Assembly (NCBI RefSeq): GCF_040581485.1
Contig: NC_090134.1
Location: forward strand, 14,685,501-14,749,500
DNA: 64,000 nucleotides
Source: Linepithema humile
Lineage: Eukaryota; Arthropoda; Insecta; Hymenoptera; Formicidae
Direction: 5' to 3'
Part shown: in pieces, positions 38,668 through 49,943 of the stretch
Layout: every line of letters starts with the position of its first letter
Numbering within the stretch: the first letter of the stretch is position 1
Translations under genes and position numbers: made by a program
Notes under the pieces: generated by a model
What the model saw: the letters and a program-made list of their open reading frames with translations, nothing else
The model's database searches: none
What the model was told of the DNA's origin: nothing

Positions 38668-39630
38668 GTATGATAGGGAGCATAAAGAGCCAAACGCCAG
38701 ATTTCCGTGCGATAGAATTTGTATGTATATTATAAAAATAGCTTACAAATAACAGACGTTTCTGCCTGATATCAGACTATTTTCAGGCTATGTAGGGTAA
38801 CAAAAAGAAAATTAAACACCAGAATAAAAAAATATAAAATGCATATTAATAAAAGAAGTGGTTCTCCGTCTGTAATTTCTAGACATATAATTGAATCCTC
38901 TCACGAGTTTGATTGGGACAATGTAAGAATTTTGGACGAGAAACCTTCTTATAACAAAAAACTTATTTCGGAAATGATTTTTATTAAATGTCAGAGTGCA
39001 GGATTAAACGGTCAGAGAGTGACACCGACTTTTATCAAAATCATATTTTCCTGTTCTAAACTTTCCTCTCTTATGATCTAGAACCCTTCTCCTTTTTTCT
39101 TTATTTCACTCATCTTTTACCATCTTTTTCTCCATTCCTTATAACCTATTCTTCCTCTCCTCATAGGTCTCTCATCGCTTCGGATCGTTGATTGGAATAC
39201 TAGCATTAACATTTTAATTTTTGACTAAGTTGTCATATTTTTTTCTGTCTCTTCCATCTTCTCTTATACATAATGTCGAACACCTGTATTATGGATTTTA
39301 TCAAGTATGTATAAAATAAATAATTTTTTATTTGGTTGTTAATAACGTCATAGTAATTAATTCATTTGTTTAATTTATTTTAGTACTTTAACTTTATTAT
39401 TAATTATATAATTTATTATTTTAATCGTACGAATCAAATCTTGCCTTAATGTCGTAAATCGTATAGCAAATGTTGACGTTACGTTTCATATTTTATTGTT
39501 TTGAAGATAGTCTGATGTCGGGCAAACGTGTATGTTATTTGTAAGCTGTTTTTATAATATAATACAAATTCTATCTCACGGAAATCTGGCATTTTGACTC
39601 TTTACGCTCCCTATCGTATCTAATTTATCC
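38665..39630. mobile_element. Inner inverted-repeat element carrying a GIY-YIG-type fragment
   Basis: About 965 bp with inverted arms of about 120 bp. The left arm starts TTAGGTATGATAGGGAGC; the complement of the right arm reads TTAGATACGATAGGGAGC. Both continue with CCAGATTTCCGTG and ATAGAATTTGTAT. It is inserted inside the outer element's coding remnant. The interior holds the fragment at 38839-39081. Terminal repeats in inverted orientation are known for Penelope-like elements, which would fit, but a foldback element that picked up the fragment is also possible. Confidence 0.65.
38839..39081 (+). pseudogene. C-terminal fragment of a Penelope-like (GIY-YIG) retroelement ORF
   Basis: Eighty codons with SRHIIESSHEFDWDNVRILD followed by KKLISEMIFIK and AGLNGQ. 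The pattern H-x(n)-H-x-FDWDNVRIL, then a Glu-containing helix and an Asn near the end, matches the last part of GIY-YIG endonuclease domains fused to reverse transcriptase in Penelope-like elements. No reverse transcriptase is present, so it is a 3' fragment. The family call rests on memory of the motif. Confidence 0.5.
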
Positions 39631-39786
39631 TAAAAGTCACTCAATCTGGACAACTATTTGTAACGTATGGAATAATCGCATGAAATCAATGAATCTTTAT
39701 TTTTACATTGTTCAAAACAGAAATAATATTTTAAATTTTTATAAAAAAATAAAAAAACATTTTAATCAAAAATTGCAGTTTTGTTA
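39623..39786 (+). pseudogene. Transposase-like fragment, second part
   Basis: This frame resumes right after the inner element ends and reads IYPKSHSIWTTICNVWNN, then an Asn/Lys-rich stretch to a stop. The aromatic/Lys style is like that of the fragment at 38476-38667. Confidence 0.35.
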
Positions 39787-39904
39787 AAAATAATATATCA
39801 ATTAGTGAAATTTCAACTAATGATTATTCTGATGAAAAATGTCATAATGTTCAAGTAAATTTATATATATAAGAATTTACATTCAAAAAAGTTAAATTTT
39901 CAAG

Positions 39905-40722
39905 TTTTTTTAACTAATGGCGGACTTCCAAAAAGCTATCACCTCCGATTTGGCTGATATTCAGCCTAAATACTTATTTTATCTAGTAAATAATATTTCC
40001 AAATGAATTTTTGGCGCAAATGCCCCCTCCCCCCCCCCAGCCCCCCTCAAAAGTAAAACCGTTTTTGTTAATTATTTCAGAAAGTATTCATTATACGGAA
40101 AAAGTTGTGAAACAAAAAATGAAGCTCATAAAAAGCTCGACAAATAAGATTCTATACATATTTTACTTAACTCCAATATTTTAGTCGTTATTATAAAAAA
40201 ACTTGTAAAAGCCACAACTTGTAAGGACGGTACCCATTGCATCCACGCATACACTTTCCACGTGAAGCGAGGTAAATTCTACATGGGTTTACGAATTTCT
40301 ACGCAAAACGAGATTCAATCCAAACACTATGTGTATAGTTTTTTGATGATGGAGCTGGAGGCGGAACACACTGCCTCCAGATTATTGATGATAACGACTA
40401 AAATATTGGAGTTAGGTAAAATATGTATAGGACCTTATTTGTCGAGCTTTTTATGAGCTTCATTTTTTGTTTGATAACTTTTTCCGTACAATAAATACTT
40501 TCTAAAATAATTAACAAAATAGTTTTAAAATAATTAACAAAATAGTTTTCTAAAATAATTAACAAAAATAGTTTTACTTTTGAAGGGAGTTGGGGGGCGG
40601 AGGGGGCATTTGCGCCAAAAATCCATTTGGGAATATTATTTACTAGATAAAATAAGTATTTAGGTTGAAAATCAGCCAAATCGGAGGTAATAACTTTTCG
40701 GAAGTTTATCCAAAACCTGGCT
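39905..40722. mobile_element. Second inner foldback element
   Basis: About 820 bp. The left arm (about 39925-40192) and the complement of the right arm (about 40396-40710) share CACCTCCGATTTGGCTGAT/ACCTCCGATTTGGCTGAT, TAAATACTTATTTTATCTAG, TTTTTGGCGCAAATGCCCCC and AGCTCATAAAAAGCTCGAC. The loop (about 40193-40395) is unique and GC-richer. No coding region is evident. Confidence 0.8.
40499..40575. repeat. Three-copy tandem repeat of about 24 bp
   Basis: The phrase TCTAAAATAATTAACAAAAT is repeated three times in the right arm of the second inner element, but occurs once in its left arm. The expansion therefore happened after the element formed. Confidence 0.8.
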
Positions 40723-40836
40723 AAACACACATTTTGACAGAATTAATTTGCATTGAAAAAAAGTTGCCTTACGTCCAGTTTTAAAAATTAAAAAAATTAC
40801 TAATATAAATGATAAAACTTATCTGATTATAAAATA

Positions 40837-41061
40837 TATGGATTTTGTCCATCAACAATTTATTGTGAACGTCCATTCAATTTTAATCAAGATATTGATA
40901 TAAAATTCAACATTTGGACAGTTGATACAAGTAATTATCCTCATTCAAAAAAACGCTTTATATCGGGAGTACATCGTGACATATTTAAAAAAGAATTAGA
41001 GAACAAAAAACCAATCAATTGCGAAATAAACTTATTAAAAAGTTATTGTTTCATACAGTGA
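40837..41061 (+). pseudogene. Transposase-like fragment, third part
   Basis: Seventy-four open codons including ERPFNFNQDIDIKFNIWTVD and SGVHRDIFKKELENKK, ended by a stop. The next frame (41078-41299, LGPFVPNINVLNKIRQE...) continues after a frameshift up to the right inverted arm. Family not recognised. Confidence 0.4.
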
Positions 41062-41077
41062 ACAATTAGGTCCATTT

Positions 41078-41299
41078 GTGCCAAATATTAATGTTCTTAA
41101 TAAAATTCGTCAAGAAAGTACAAATGAAAAATTAGGCATCGTAAATATAAATTTATGGGATTTATTACAATATTTAAAGACTAATGTAAAGTTCAGTCGA
41201 GCAATTAAACGCTTAACTTTTGAGAAAAAAATAATTACAAGATATAAGAATAATTGTTCAAAAATATTAAGTTTATATGGCAGTTTAAAAAATTTGTAA
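41078..41299 (+). pseudogene. Transposase-like fragment, fourth part
   Basis: Reads PNINVLNKIRQESTNEKLG and on to SLYGSLKNL, with its last codons inside the right inverted arm. It is in another frame from the preceding fragment, so the coding region is damaged. Confidence 0.4.
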
Positions 41300-41655
41300 A
41301 AATCTAGTACTTTTTATGCAGCATTGCTTTCAATAGTTGGCAACACTGATCGTACACATCAAATAATCAACACTTTTATTAATTTTTATACATAAAAACT
41401 CAACAGTAAATTAAAAATCTAACAATGGGAATTAAAGAGGCAATTGAGGAATAATCGTTGTATAAAAACAGATTTTAAAGAAAATAAATGTAAATAAAGT
41501 TATTTGCTAGGTAAAAATTGATGACTGTTTTCATGTAATAGCATTATTAATTAATTAAGTGGAACAATTACGGATATCGAAGGAGCAATCGAAGAGCAAT
41601 TCTTTGATGTATGTTTCAACGCAATTACATTTATTCGCAGCGCTAACTCCAATTG

Positions 41656-42341
41656 GTGAGATAACATTTGCGAAGAGTGCCAAAAACAACAATCCGCGCG
41701 GCCGGCAGAGGGTGTTGGGAGAGGTTGAGCTTATGCGTTGCCTTACGCTTGAGCACGCACACGGCACAACGAACGAACGAACAGAACAAACTGGCACAAT
41801 CGTAACATTCCGCACGCACTTCCTCATCGACGAGGTAGCCCTTTCTCGAACACGCCGGATGTATATGCGTTGCGCCGCGACACACAACGCAGCCGCGAAA
41901 TTATATCGGCGAGTTCTGCCCACACTACCCCCGGCGTCCCGAAGAATAGCCGATAGACACGCAGTAAGTTTTATGAGGCCCGACTAAACCCGTAATATCT
42001 ATCCGATTGGTCATTTCTTTTCGCGCGTGCAACGTCATTCTGTTTCTCCGTCTTCCTCCGTCTATTTCGCGCGATGTATAGCTGGCTCAGTACGCAGCGG
42101 TAGCGCAGCGCCAGGTAAAGCGTGGAAGTAAAATTGTCGGTCATGTAGAGCAGCGTGGCGCGCCACGCGATTCTCGTGGAAACCGCCGCTGAGGGCGCGT
42201 CGCTCGCGCGATCGTCGCGCCGTGTTCCGACGGAATAGCCAATGAACGAGCGCGACAGCGCCGACGTTTTATCGAGTTGTTCGTGGCACGCCCTACGACT
42301 TCCTCCATTGTTCTTCTTTCCGGGATACTCTGCGTGGAAGG
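41656..42341. other. Upstream region of Zfr
   Basis: GC-rich with dense CpG; the Zfr transcript presumably begins here. Open frames on both strands between 41555 and 42430 have no recognisable features and overlap one another. Confidence 0.5.
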
Positions 42342-45300
42342 ATGGCTCAGAACAATTATTTCGGCTTTACTCACGGCGGAACGCAATATGGGTACGAAAT
42401 CGTTTGCATATCACTAATACTAAGTAGCCAGTGTTAAGCTAAGCGAAAATTCATGGCCGTAAACGCATTCGCGTTAGTGATTAAAACGTCCCGTTAAACG
42501 TCGGCACGCGCTCAGAAGTTCAGCCGGCTCGGCGGCCATTTCTTTTGCCGTGCGGTAGCGTCCGTCAAGCGTCACCGGGCACGGCTGTCGATTTTCTCAA
42601 TCTCATACACATTGTCGTCGTGTATCATTTCTCGCACAAATGTTTCACGAGTCTTGCATGTCGAACAGAATCAAATATCCACTGTTCTTTTTAACAGGGC
42701 AACCAGCGCTGCCGCGTATCAGACCGGACAAGCGGGATACGCGGTAACTCCAGCGGCGACTGCCGCTACGTATACCCAGCGTCCCGCTGCCGCCGCTGCT
42801 ACTGGGTACGAAACCTATCAAGCAGCTGCTGCTGCTGCAGCAACTGGCACAACGTACGCAGGTAAGTTGACCAACAAAGTTTTATATAAATGTTATCTTT
42901 AACAAACAATATAGCGATTGATTTTTGAAAAGAGATTTTACAATAAACATTACTCGTCACTCATTTGTCTCATTGTCATAACTTTTGTATTTATCAAACA
43001 TTGCAACAATGTTTTTTTAAGGCTGCTGAGAAAGAAAATATTGCTATTGACATGTTCTCTTGATGATTTTATGTTCATGTGCCGCGTAGGTTGCATACAC
43101 CTTATGTTGAGATAAACAATATATTGTTATTCAATATTTTAATATATATTATATGTTGTGACTCACAATGTGATAACTGCAGTATATATATTTTAGTATC
43201 AATACATGATTTTATTAAATGTTACATTTAATTATAAAATTAAAACATTAAATTATAAAAATATACAACAGTCTGAATAGAAAGTTTGGTGTGTGGAGCG
43301 TATATGACCCATGTGACAAATAACATGTTAACAAACAAAAAACAGGCATCTGGAAGAATATTTTTATAAAGGCTTTAATTAAGGTTTCAAAGAAATCACA
43401 TGTTTTATATGTACTCAACTTTTTTCTAAATTATGCTTATATTATTATATGTATAGAAAATTCGAGGATAAATTTTGATTTATAATTAATAGCAAATAAC
43501 AAAAAAATTAAACATACTTAAATAACAACATTGATACAAAATAAATCTTAACCTTTATATATTATTTTTTTCAAAATGTTTAGAAATATACAATTATAAT
43601 CTAAGAATAAAAGTTATAAATAAAGTTTGATAAATCTAATTTGATGGCAGTTGATGACGATGTATTTGTTTCATATATTGATAATAATATATTTTGTAAC
43701 TATTTAAACACTTCTCTACGTACAATGATGACAATCATGGCATTAATTTATTTAAGCTGCTAATCCTGGCACTGTGGCTCAAACTTATGATTACGGTTAC
43801 GGGCGCACTGCACCGGCAGCTACGTACGACGCTACCAAGACTTACTATCAACAGCCAGCAGCTGCAGCAGCAACTTATACTACCACTGAAACACACTATC
43901 AAGCTGCAAAACCTGCTTATAGTACGACCAGTGCCTATACTGGCACTGCTAGACAAGCCACCACCACTGGACAAGCTAAGACTTATCAGGCATCTAGTAC
44001 AGCTTATCAGCAATCTAATCCTACGCAGAGCGCGACTTACTCTTCTGGATACACAGCTCCGGCTACGCCTGCCGCTACACCATCAACTGCGACAAATAGT
44101 AAGTTGTTAGCCTGTTGTATTTTTATCTTCAAAAAATCTCAAGTCCTATCTTGACCACTAACTGTGAAGTAGGAACTAATAACATGAAATTGATCCTCTC
44201 ATGATACGTGAAAAAAGAAAATTTTACAAAACTCTGCTAGCATTCTCGAGCATGATGACAGCACGAGCGTGATAGCAGAAGTCTGGAATTTTTACTCTCG
44301 TTCCCAAATACGGAGTACAGTTTCGGTTATGTCGATCACCCGGTGTGGAAGTCTCGTGTCTCGTTACTTTATAGCTTGATATATCTCGAAATGAGTGATA
44401 GCAAAAATTTTGTGCCGCGCGAAAGTACGAAGGATTTGCACCCCTCCAAAGTTTGAGGTTTCAATTTCATTTCCCTTAGAAACGGCGAGTACAACGTATT
44501 CCGGCTACGACGCAGCGCTATATAGCGCTGCGACTATGTATGTAGCCCAACAGAGTGCAAACAGCAATTCAACTAACCAGAAGACTGGAGGTTGGCAGGG
44601 CTACGGACGAAAGGGATTCGGAGCTGGTGGGGGAGGGATGAAGGCAATGCGGCCCAAGCAGCCTCCCAAGCCACAGCAACTACACTATTGCGATGTCTGT
44701 AAGATCAGCTGTGCCGGACCTCAAACCTATCGCGAGCATCTGGAGGGTCAAAAGCACAAGAAGAAGGAAGCCTCCCTGAAGGTACCCCAACAGCCTCCAA
44801 CGCGCGGAGCGGGCAACAGCCTTCGTTGCGAGCTTTGTGACGTGACTTGTACAGGAAATGATGCTTACGCTGCTCACATCAGGGGTGCTAAGCATCAAAA
44901 GGTGGTGAAGCTGCATACTAAGCTTGGAAAGCCAATTCCGAGTGCGGATCCTACCGTTTTGAATCCGAAACCAGCGGCAGCCGCAAAGGCCGCGGCGACC
45001 AAAAAGCCAACAGTGACGGCAACACCTAAAATCAATTTCGTCGCTTGTAAGTAAATCCCCGAATCTTTTGGCGTTACAACATTAATCCTTAATTGTACTC
45101 AATGATTTTTTTTATACATACATGCACGTTTTTATGATATATTTTAGCTGGCAATTTGGGCACGGTAAATCAGAATCAAGCGGCTGAGGTGAAGCAGGAG
45201 GAGCCAGCTACTGAAGAAGCTGTGGAAGAAGCAGCAGTCGACGAAAAGGATATTCAACCGGTCGGTCAAGAGTATATCGAAGAGAACAAATCAGAGGATG

Positions 45301-48300
45301 GAAAGATTATAAGTTTCAATTGTAAATTGTGCGAATGTCGATTCAACGATCCCAATGCCAAAGATATGCATATGAAGGGTCGCCGTCATAGATTCGCTTA
45401 CAAGAAGAAGGTCAATCCCGATTTGGTGGTCGACATGAAACCTAGTCTGAAGCAGCGCAAGATGTTGGAAGAGAAACTACGTAGGCAACAAATGCGTGAC
45501 GAGTATCTACGTCGCAGGGAAGAGATTAATCAACTGGGACCTATGGGACCTATGATGGACGAGGAGATGATGTATTGGGAAGAGAGACGCCGCTATGAGG
45601 AGGAATGCGAATATTACGAGTGGTACCGACGATACGGACGCGGTCCGGGCGCACCGCCGATTCCGCGACCGTTCCCAGGACCTCCGCCCATGATGATGTT
45701 CCCGGGTCCACAAAGACGACCGGATTCATCAGACGATAAGCATGTGTTGGCACATCATACAACCATTTATCCCAAGGAACAAGAATTACTGGCAGTTCAG
45801 AAAATAGTTTCACACACGGAGAAGGCGTTGAAATTTGTGTCCGACACTTTAGCCGAGGCTGGTGAGTACATTTAAATAATCTTCACTTGCAAATTGCGTA
45901 GACAAAATTTTGAGAAATTGCACTTTTACACGGACGCATCTGATTGTTTGCTGCAGGTAAGAAAAATAGTCCTGCAAATGCTAACGCTACTGCAACGACA
46001 CCTGTGGCAACTGGTGGTACACCGCAGACAAATGCGGACGCGTTGAAAAAGGAGGAGGCCGACAAGAAGAAGATAGTCACGCCACAGAAGGAAGATGGCA
46101 GTGATGGGAATCTCTTTTCATTTCAAAAGGAAAAGGAAGATTCGAGAATACTTCGTGGTGTTATGCGCGTCGGAAATTTGGCCAAAGGACTTTTGCTATC
46201 CGGAGATAATCACGTTTGCCTCGTCGTTTTGTGCGCTGAAAAACCGACAAGGTACTTGAATTATAATTTCTCTGTAATATATCATGTAATATGTGTTATA
46301 CGCAATAAAAACGTTATGGAGAACCACTTCGTTTTCACAGGACATTGCTCAATAAGGTTGCTGAGATTCTACCCGGTGAACTGAAGAACGTAGCTCCCGA
46401 AGAGACCTACAACGTTGGCAAGCACCCGGAATCTGCAGCTTTAACGGTCTCGGGGGGAACAGTGACCGTCAGCGTGACGCTCACAAGTCCCCTGATGCGC
46501 GAGACACCAAAATCGACCGCGACAGCAGGTAATTTCATTATTTCGTATTTTTACGGTGGCCAAGAAAAGGATAACTACGAAAGAGAGAAAGAAAAAGAGC
46601 AGCGGGGTTGTTATGGAATTATGCACCTCTTTTATTTTCACGCCGTTTTCTTAACTACTCTGCGATTTTTACACATTTAGTTTGTTCTTTTCATGGCCCA
46701 GAAAACTTTCTGTAAGTTTTTTTAAGCACCAGGACGAGGCGGGGCAGCCAAGGACGGTTCGACGGTTGCCAGTGTACATACGCTCTAACATAAAGTTAAT
46801 TTCTTTTTCGATATAGCTGCGTGTCTTAGTGTGTCCACGACAGAGTCCTTGTAGAATGCAATTTTTGACTGTAAGAGCGTTCTGACTGCGAGAAACGATA
46901 TTTGAAATACGAAATAACGAGATGATTGAAAGAAAGAGAGCGTAAACTTGATCGGTTAGAAACTGCCGGTCAGTTTTATCGCGTGTTATTTCGTTCGTAA
47001 GTAACACGGCTTTTCCTCATACGCCTTACCAGTGACGAATAATCGAGCTAGAGTCAATTGTCGAACGATTCTAACGAGATTTTATTGAACGTGGACACGC
47101 TTGCGATAGGAGGAAACAACGCTGAGGCAATCTTAAAACTATGGACTTTTTGATCATGCATAAAAGAAAGACAGAAGATCCCTCTGACTGGTATCGAATG
47201 CTGTACATATGTTTTGCGATGCGCATCACGTATCTCTGAATTTCATCGACGGTTTCCCATCGGCATCGGTGTCCATCTATCCTTCAAAACGGGATAGGGG
47301 TGACGCTACCGATGCCGATGGAAATGGTCGGGCATTCTTCGAACATTCGTACAAAAAAATCATCGGAATGTTGAATTTGGGCGAGCCTGATGCATTGCAA
47401 ACGTACTACATTCGATCAGACTTATATTTCTTTTCTCGCGTTGGCATTATTACGACATAGCTCGCAATTTCAAGGTGCTTTAGTTTGAAATGAATATATA
47501 GAGGGAATACCTGAAAACAATCTGGGCATGATCAAACACTCTAAGTGTTGTCTAAGCGTGTTGTGCTTTCTTTGTTGGAATCTCAGATAATGCTGGACAG
47601 CAGCAACAGGATGCTGCTCAACTGCAAGCGACGCCCGCGGCCCCCGCTGTGACGAAACCAGATCCGCCAGATGTACTTCCCAAGGCTAAGTGTTTGGAGG
47701 CTTTAGCTGCACTCAGGCATGCGAAGTGGTTTCAGGTTTGAATCCATCAACTCTCAGTTCAAGATCTCAAAGAATTTGTCGATGCCACATTCTTGTTTGG
47801 CGCTATGTAACGAGCATTTTCTTTTATTTTCTCCTGACAAAAATGCGAGACGCGTGCAAGTTGTCCTCTCTTTCTTAAAACAATCAGTCAAAGCAAAAAA
47901 AAAAAAAAGAGAAAAAAGCAGTCTTAGAAACTTCCAGCCTTGTGACGGTTTTATTTTTATTATTACCCGACTTGTCGGCACGATTCTGTCTGAATAGCCT
48001 ATTTGATCAGGTTCGATGTTTGCCGTGCTGTCCACTGAATTTCTAACACGCGCAAACAGTCGGCTTCACTCACTATCCATTCCGGAGCATTAGTTACGAT
48101 TACTATGATCTGAAATAGAGTGGCATCGTCTATGCATTGGCTATCCTAAACAGTGATAATCGTACATCGAACACACGATCAGATATTATCAGGCAAGAAA
48201 TCACACAAGTAAGCAACATGTAAATGTTTATCTCGACGTGCAACGCTGCTAGATGCATTTACATCTGCTTTGCTTTGAATCTTCTCAACATCCAGAATAA

Positions 48301-49943
48301 TAGGAAACTGTTTCTTTGTAAAACGTAAGTTGAAAACATAAACTCATTTTGTATCACCAGAAGTGGATGTGTGATTTTTCTTTGTTTTCTTTAACAGCAG
48401 ACTGCTCGACTACTTTACGATCAAGCACTATTCATTATTCTGGATCGTCCTTAATGCGTTGTAGCCTAGGCTGCGTCTGTTCTAGGTCTGTCTTAACTTG
48501 AAAGCTAATCGACATTTATAGTGTACAGCTTTTTGTAAGATTATATATATATTTCGTTCCATTTGTAACAATATATTAATAGTGCGTTATTTGCACAGCT
48601 TTGGAGATTAAAGAGACAGACAAGCACAAACACACAGTAGCGCGTCATAAGTGTACCGGGTGTTTCTATAAATGAGAAGTCGAGTCCTAGCAACTACTCT
48701 GAAGACATGCACAGTTCTTGAGAGAGATATGAGCTCTAGCTTTTTTTTATTATTGCGATAGGTACGTTTAGGAAAAGTGATTGATAAACACCCGGTAATG
48801 TTGATATGGGCTAATACTATTAGGGGCATTAGGCACGAGGCTGGGAGGATAGCTAAAGCCCACACAAAGCAATTCAAAGGATAGTTTAGGCCGTTTTTAT
48901 CTCCAGAAGAGCCAGTGCTTTTATTGTGAACATTAAATCGTAGTTTTTGAAATGTTAAACCTGTTCAACAGGCTAGAGCCACCTCGCTGCAGAGCTGCGT
49001 TATGGTTATCCGTATAATGCGCGACCTTTGCAATCGTGTACCAACGTGGGGTCCGTTAAATCCTTGGGTTAGTATAAAGTTTATATATTTGAGCGATTTT
49101 TCGATTATTTGAGATTACGATCCCTTCATAATCTATGCAGGCATTGGAGTTATTGACTGAGAAAGTGATCAGCACCGCTGGAGGTCCTCTTAGTCCCGGC
49201 GAAGCTTTGAGAAGGCTTTTAGAGTGCGTAGCTGGAGGAATATTGCTTCCAGGCAGTCCAGGTAATTTTTTTCAATCCATTCGCAGCTGTGTGTTTGGAT
49301 ATTTTTATCATTGATTGCGTTTAAAAAACACAATAGCTGTAAAACCGTTAAGTAACACTTGCAGACTCTGCAAGAACCACAGACAATTGTTATTTAACAG
49401 TTTTACAATTTTTTTTTTTTTTTTTAACGCAATTATTCTAAATTTCTTCTTTAAATGATGAAAAAAAGATGACGAGTCTGAGCATATTGTGGAGATGATT
49501 ACTGATCTCGAGCACAAGTATTTTGTTCTCTTGCATCACAATCATACATTCCACAATAATGCGTAGATGATATGGCATCCTGATAAATTATAGCAATGTT
49601 ACTGATTACATAACCTTCTTTTCAAAGACCAATAATGATGAAGATAAATATTCCTTTAGGATTATCCGATCCATGTGAGAAGGAGCCGGTTGACGCGATA
49701 GGAAACATGACGTCTCAACAAAGAGAAGACATCACCGCATCCGCGCAACACGCGTTACGGCTGGTAGCGTTCCGTCAGATTCACAAAGTCCTAGGTATGG
49801 AGCAGCTGCCGCCGCCGAAATTCAAAGGACGATTCGCCAGAAAACGAAGACGTGACAACAGCAACGGCGAAGGCACGGACAGCGAAGCTTCAAAGAAGGA
49901 TAAGAAAGCAGAGGAGATCAAAATGGAAACAGATTCGAAGTAG
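42342..49943 (+). CDS. Zfr: Zinc finger RNA-binding protein (ZFR / Zn72D orthologue)
   Basis: A nuclear double-stranded-RNA-binding protein; the Drosophila orthologue Zn72D acts in splicing of maleless and in RNA editing. Eleven exons: 42342-42391, 42698-42861, 43757-44098, 44480-45046, 45148-45861, 45957-46251, 46341-46528, 47587-47735, 48972-49067, 49141-49261, 49660-49943. Every junction keeps phase and the product has 989 residues. The start MAQNNYFGFTHGGTQYG is the usual insect N-terminus. Residues about 18-235 are Ala/Thr/Tyr/Gln-rich. Three U1-like C2H2 fingers use C256-C259-H272-H278, C302-C305-H318-H324 and C433-C436-H449-H455. A charged, Pro-rich segment (about 485-565) precedes a complete DZF domain at about 572-945, which mediates dimerisation in the NF45/NF90 family. 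The basic tail RKRRR is a likely nuclear signal. Introns of 0.9-1.2 kb occur at 42862, 46529 and 47736; the last carries a MITE. Confidence 0.96.
48654..48797. mobile_element. Short mariner-like MITE
   Basis: A 144-bp block in Zfr intron 8, bounded by TACCGGGTGTTT and AAACACCCGGTA. The perfect 12-base ends include TA at each border, as expected for a Tc1/mariner target site. The interior is non-coding. Confidence 0.85.

Larger units (their letters stand above)
37766..41655. mobile_element. Composite DNA transposon with inverted arms of about 400 bp
   Basis: The left arm (37766 to about 38172) and the complement of the right arm (about 41262 to 41655) align almost throughout, at perhaps 85 percent identity by eye. 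They start CAATTGGAAGTT / CAATTGGAGTTA and share, for example, ACATACATCAAAGAATTG, TTTTTACCTAGCAAATAA, TTATTCCTCAAT and ATTGATTATTTGATG-like blocks. Between the arms are broken coding fragments (38476-38667, 39623-39786, 40837-41061, 41078-41299) and two other inverted-repeat elements (38665-39630 and 39905-40722). It fills most of the 4.9 kb between the divergent sulfatase and Zfr genes. I cannot assign a superfamily, and the target duplication is not clear. Confidence 0.75.
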
